Of a stretch of 64,000 bases of DNA, positions 63,487-64,000 are shown piece after piece. Positions within the stretch are counted from its first letter, which is position 1; the number at the start of each line of letters is the position of its first letter. Under the pieces are notes generated by a model. That model searched no databases and was not told the DNA's origin. It was given only the letters and a program-made list of their open reading frames with translations. Both the position numbers and the translations under genes were made by a program. The DNA comes from JBFXAF01 sp050184585 (lineage in GTDB: Bacteria > Pseudomonadota > Alphaproteobacteria > Rhizobiales > Rhizobiaceae): positions 186,001 through 250,000 of the forward strand of contig JBFXAF010000003.1 of NCBI GenBank assembly GCA_050184585.1, written 5' to 3'.

Positions 63487-64000
63487 ATGCGTTTTGAGGG
63501 AACGGCGGCCTATGTCGCCGACAAGGATCTGATGGTGGCCGTCAACGCGGCCATCGCGCTGGAGCGGCCGCTGCTGGTCAAGGGCGAGCCCGGCACGGGC
63601 AAGACCGAACTCGCCCGGCAGGTCGCCGCCGCGCTCGGGCTCGATCTGATCGAATGGCACGTCAAGTCGACCACCAAGGCGCAGCAGGGGCTCTACGAGT
63701 ACGACGCGGTCTCGCGACTGCGCGACAGCCAGATCGGCGACGCGCGCTTCAACGACATCGCGAACTACATCAAGCGCGGCAAGCTGTGGGACGCCTTCGC
63801 GGCGGACCGCAAAGTCGTGCTGCTCATCGACGAGATCGACAAGGCTGACATCGAGTTCCCCAACGACCTCTTGCAGGAACTCGATCGCATGGAGTTCTTC
63901 GTCTACGAGACCGGCGAGACCATCGTCGCGAAGCAGCGGCCGATCGTCATCATCACCTCCAACAACGAGAAGGAGCTGCCGGACGCCTTCCTGCGCCGCT
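63487..64000 (+). CDS. MoxR-family AAA+ ATPase (truncated by window end)
   Basis: The first 171 residues of a MoxR-type chaperone ATPase, cut by the window end. Walker A KGEPGTGKTELAR (about 32-44) and Walker B VVLLIDEIDKAD are visible, followed by sensor 1 PIVIITSNNEKELPDAF. Members usually act with a VWA-domain partner encoded downstream, which would lie outside the window. Confidence 0.9.
   Translation, partial: MRFEGTAAYVADKDLMVAVNAAIALERPLLVKGEPGTGKTELARQVAAALGLDLIEWHVKSTTKAQQGLYEYDAVSRLRDSQIGDARFNDIANYIKRGKLWDAFAADRKVVLLIDEIDKADIEFPNDLLQELDRMEFFVYETGETIVAKQRPIVIITSNNEKELPDAFLRR

Overview
The window comes from a high-GC alphaproteobacterium of the order Hyphomicrobiales (Rhizobiales), most likely a Mesorhizobium/Aminobacter-like member of the Phyllobacteriaceae. 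I base this on gene order (yebC-ruvC-ruvA-ruvB-ybgC-tolQRAB-pal-cpoB-tilS-ftsH-glmM), rcdA/DUF1465, Omp25/31-type outer-membrane proteins, several DUF6894 proteins, and palindromic intergenic repeats of rhizobial style. No CRISPR array, integrase, transposase or complete prophage is visible.

Layout. 0-3 kb: a small stress-type cluster (cold-shock protein, ferritin-like DUF892 protein, two DUF6894 proteins, a Crp/Fnr regulator) and tRNA-Glu(CTC). 3-9 kb: VOC protein, rluD, rpoH, a TM protein and purA. 9-17.4 kb: EamA transporter, a FitAB toxin-antitoxin (TA) pair, serA, serC, two outer-membrane proteins, glmM. 17.4-22.8 kb: an accessory block between glmM and ftsH, holding a diheme cytochrome/beta-helix pair with a TetR regulator and a two-module toxin/immunity locus. 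22.8-32 kb: ftsH, tilS and the Tol-Pal operon. 32-36 kb: a large TIR-TM-WD40 protein. 36-41.6 kb: ybgC, a GH5 enzyme, and ruvB, ruvA, ruvC with two VapBC-type TA pairs wedged between them. 41.7-51.8 kb: TauE, rcdA with a candidate small RNA, DUF2269, an MBL protein, yebC, rpmE, an ABC exporter, another TA pair, an FAD enzyme, DUF1304 and an orphan AbrB antitoxin. 51.8-64 kb: a MotA/MotB-like pair, hemolysin III, suhB-like, efp, Sel1, ThiE-like, TauE, acyl-CoA synthetase, TerC, YmdB-type phosphoesterase, 5-formyl-THF cyclo-ligase with upstream 6S RNA, and a truncated MoxR ATPase.

Four signals go beyond routine annotation. (1) At 20.8-22.8 kb, toxin-tip/immunity modules are repeated in tandem, and each is followed by an ftsH terminator and ftsH 3' end; the first copy is a scar that records how the locus grew. 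(2) There are exactly four TTAA-N7-TTAA (CtrA-type) sites that I could find; they precede the two outer-membrane protein genes, rcdA, and a candidate sRNA next to rcdA. (3) A mosaic family of about 160-bp palindromic elements shares one core but carries different arms; one copy overlaps the start of the GH5 gene. (4) Four TA pairs occur in 40 kb, two of them inside the ruv operon, each with a perfect inverted repeat at or just before the antitoxin start codon.
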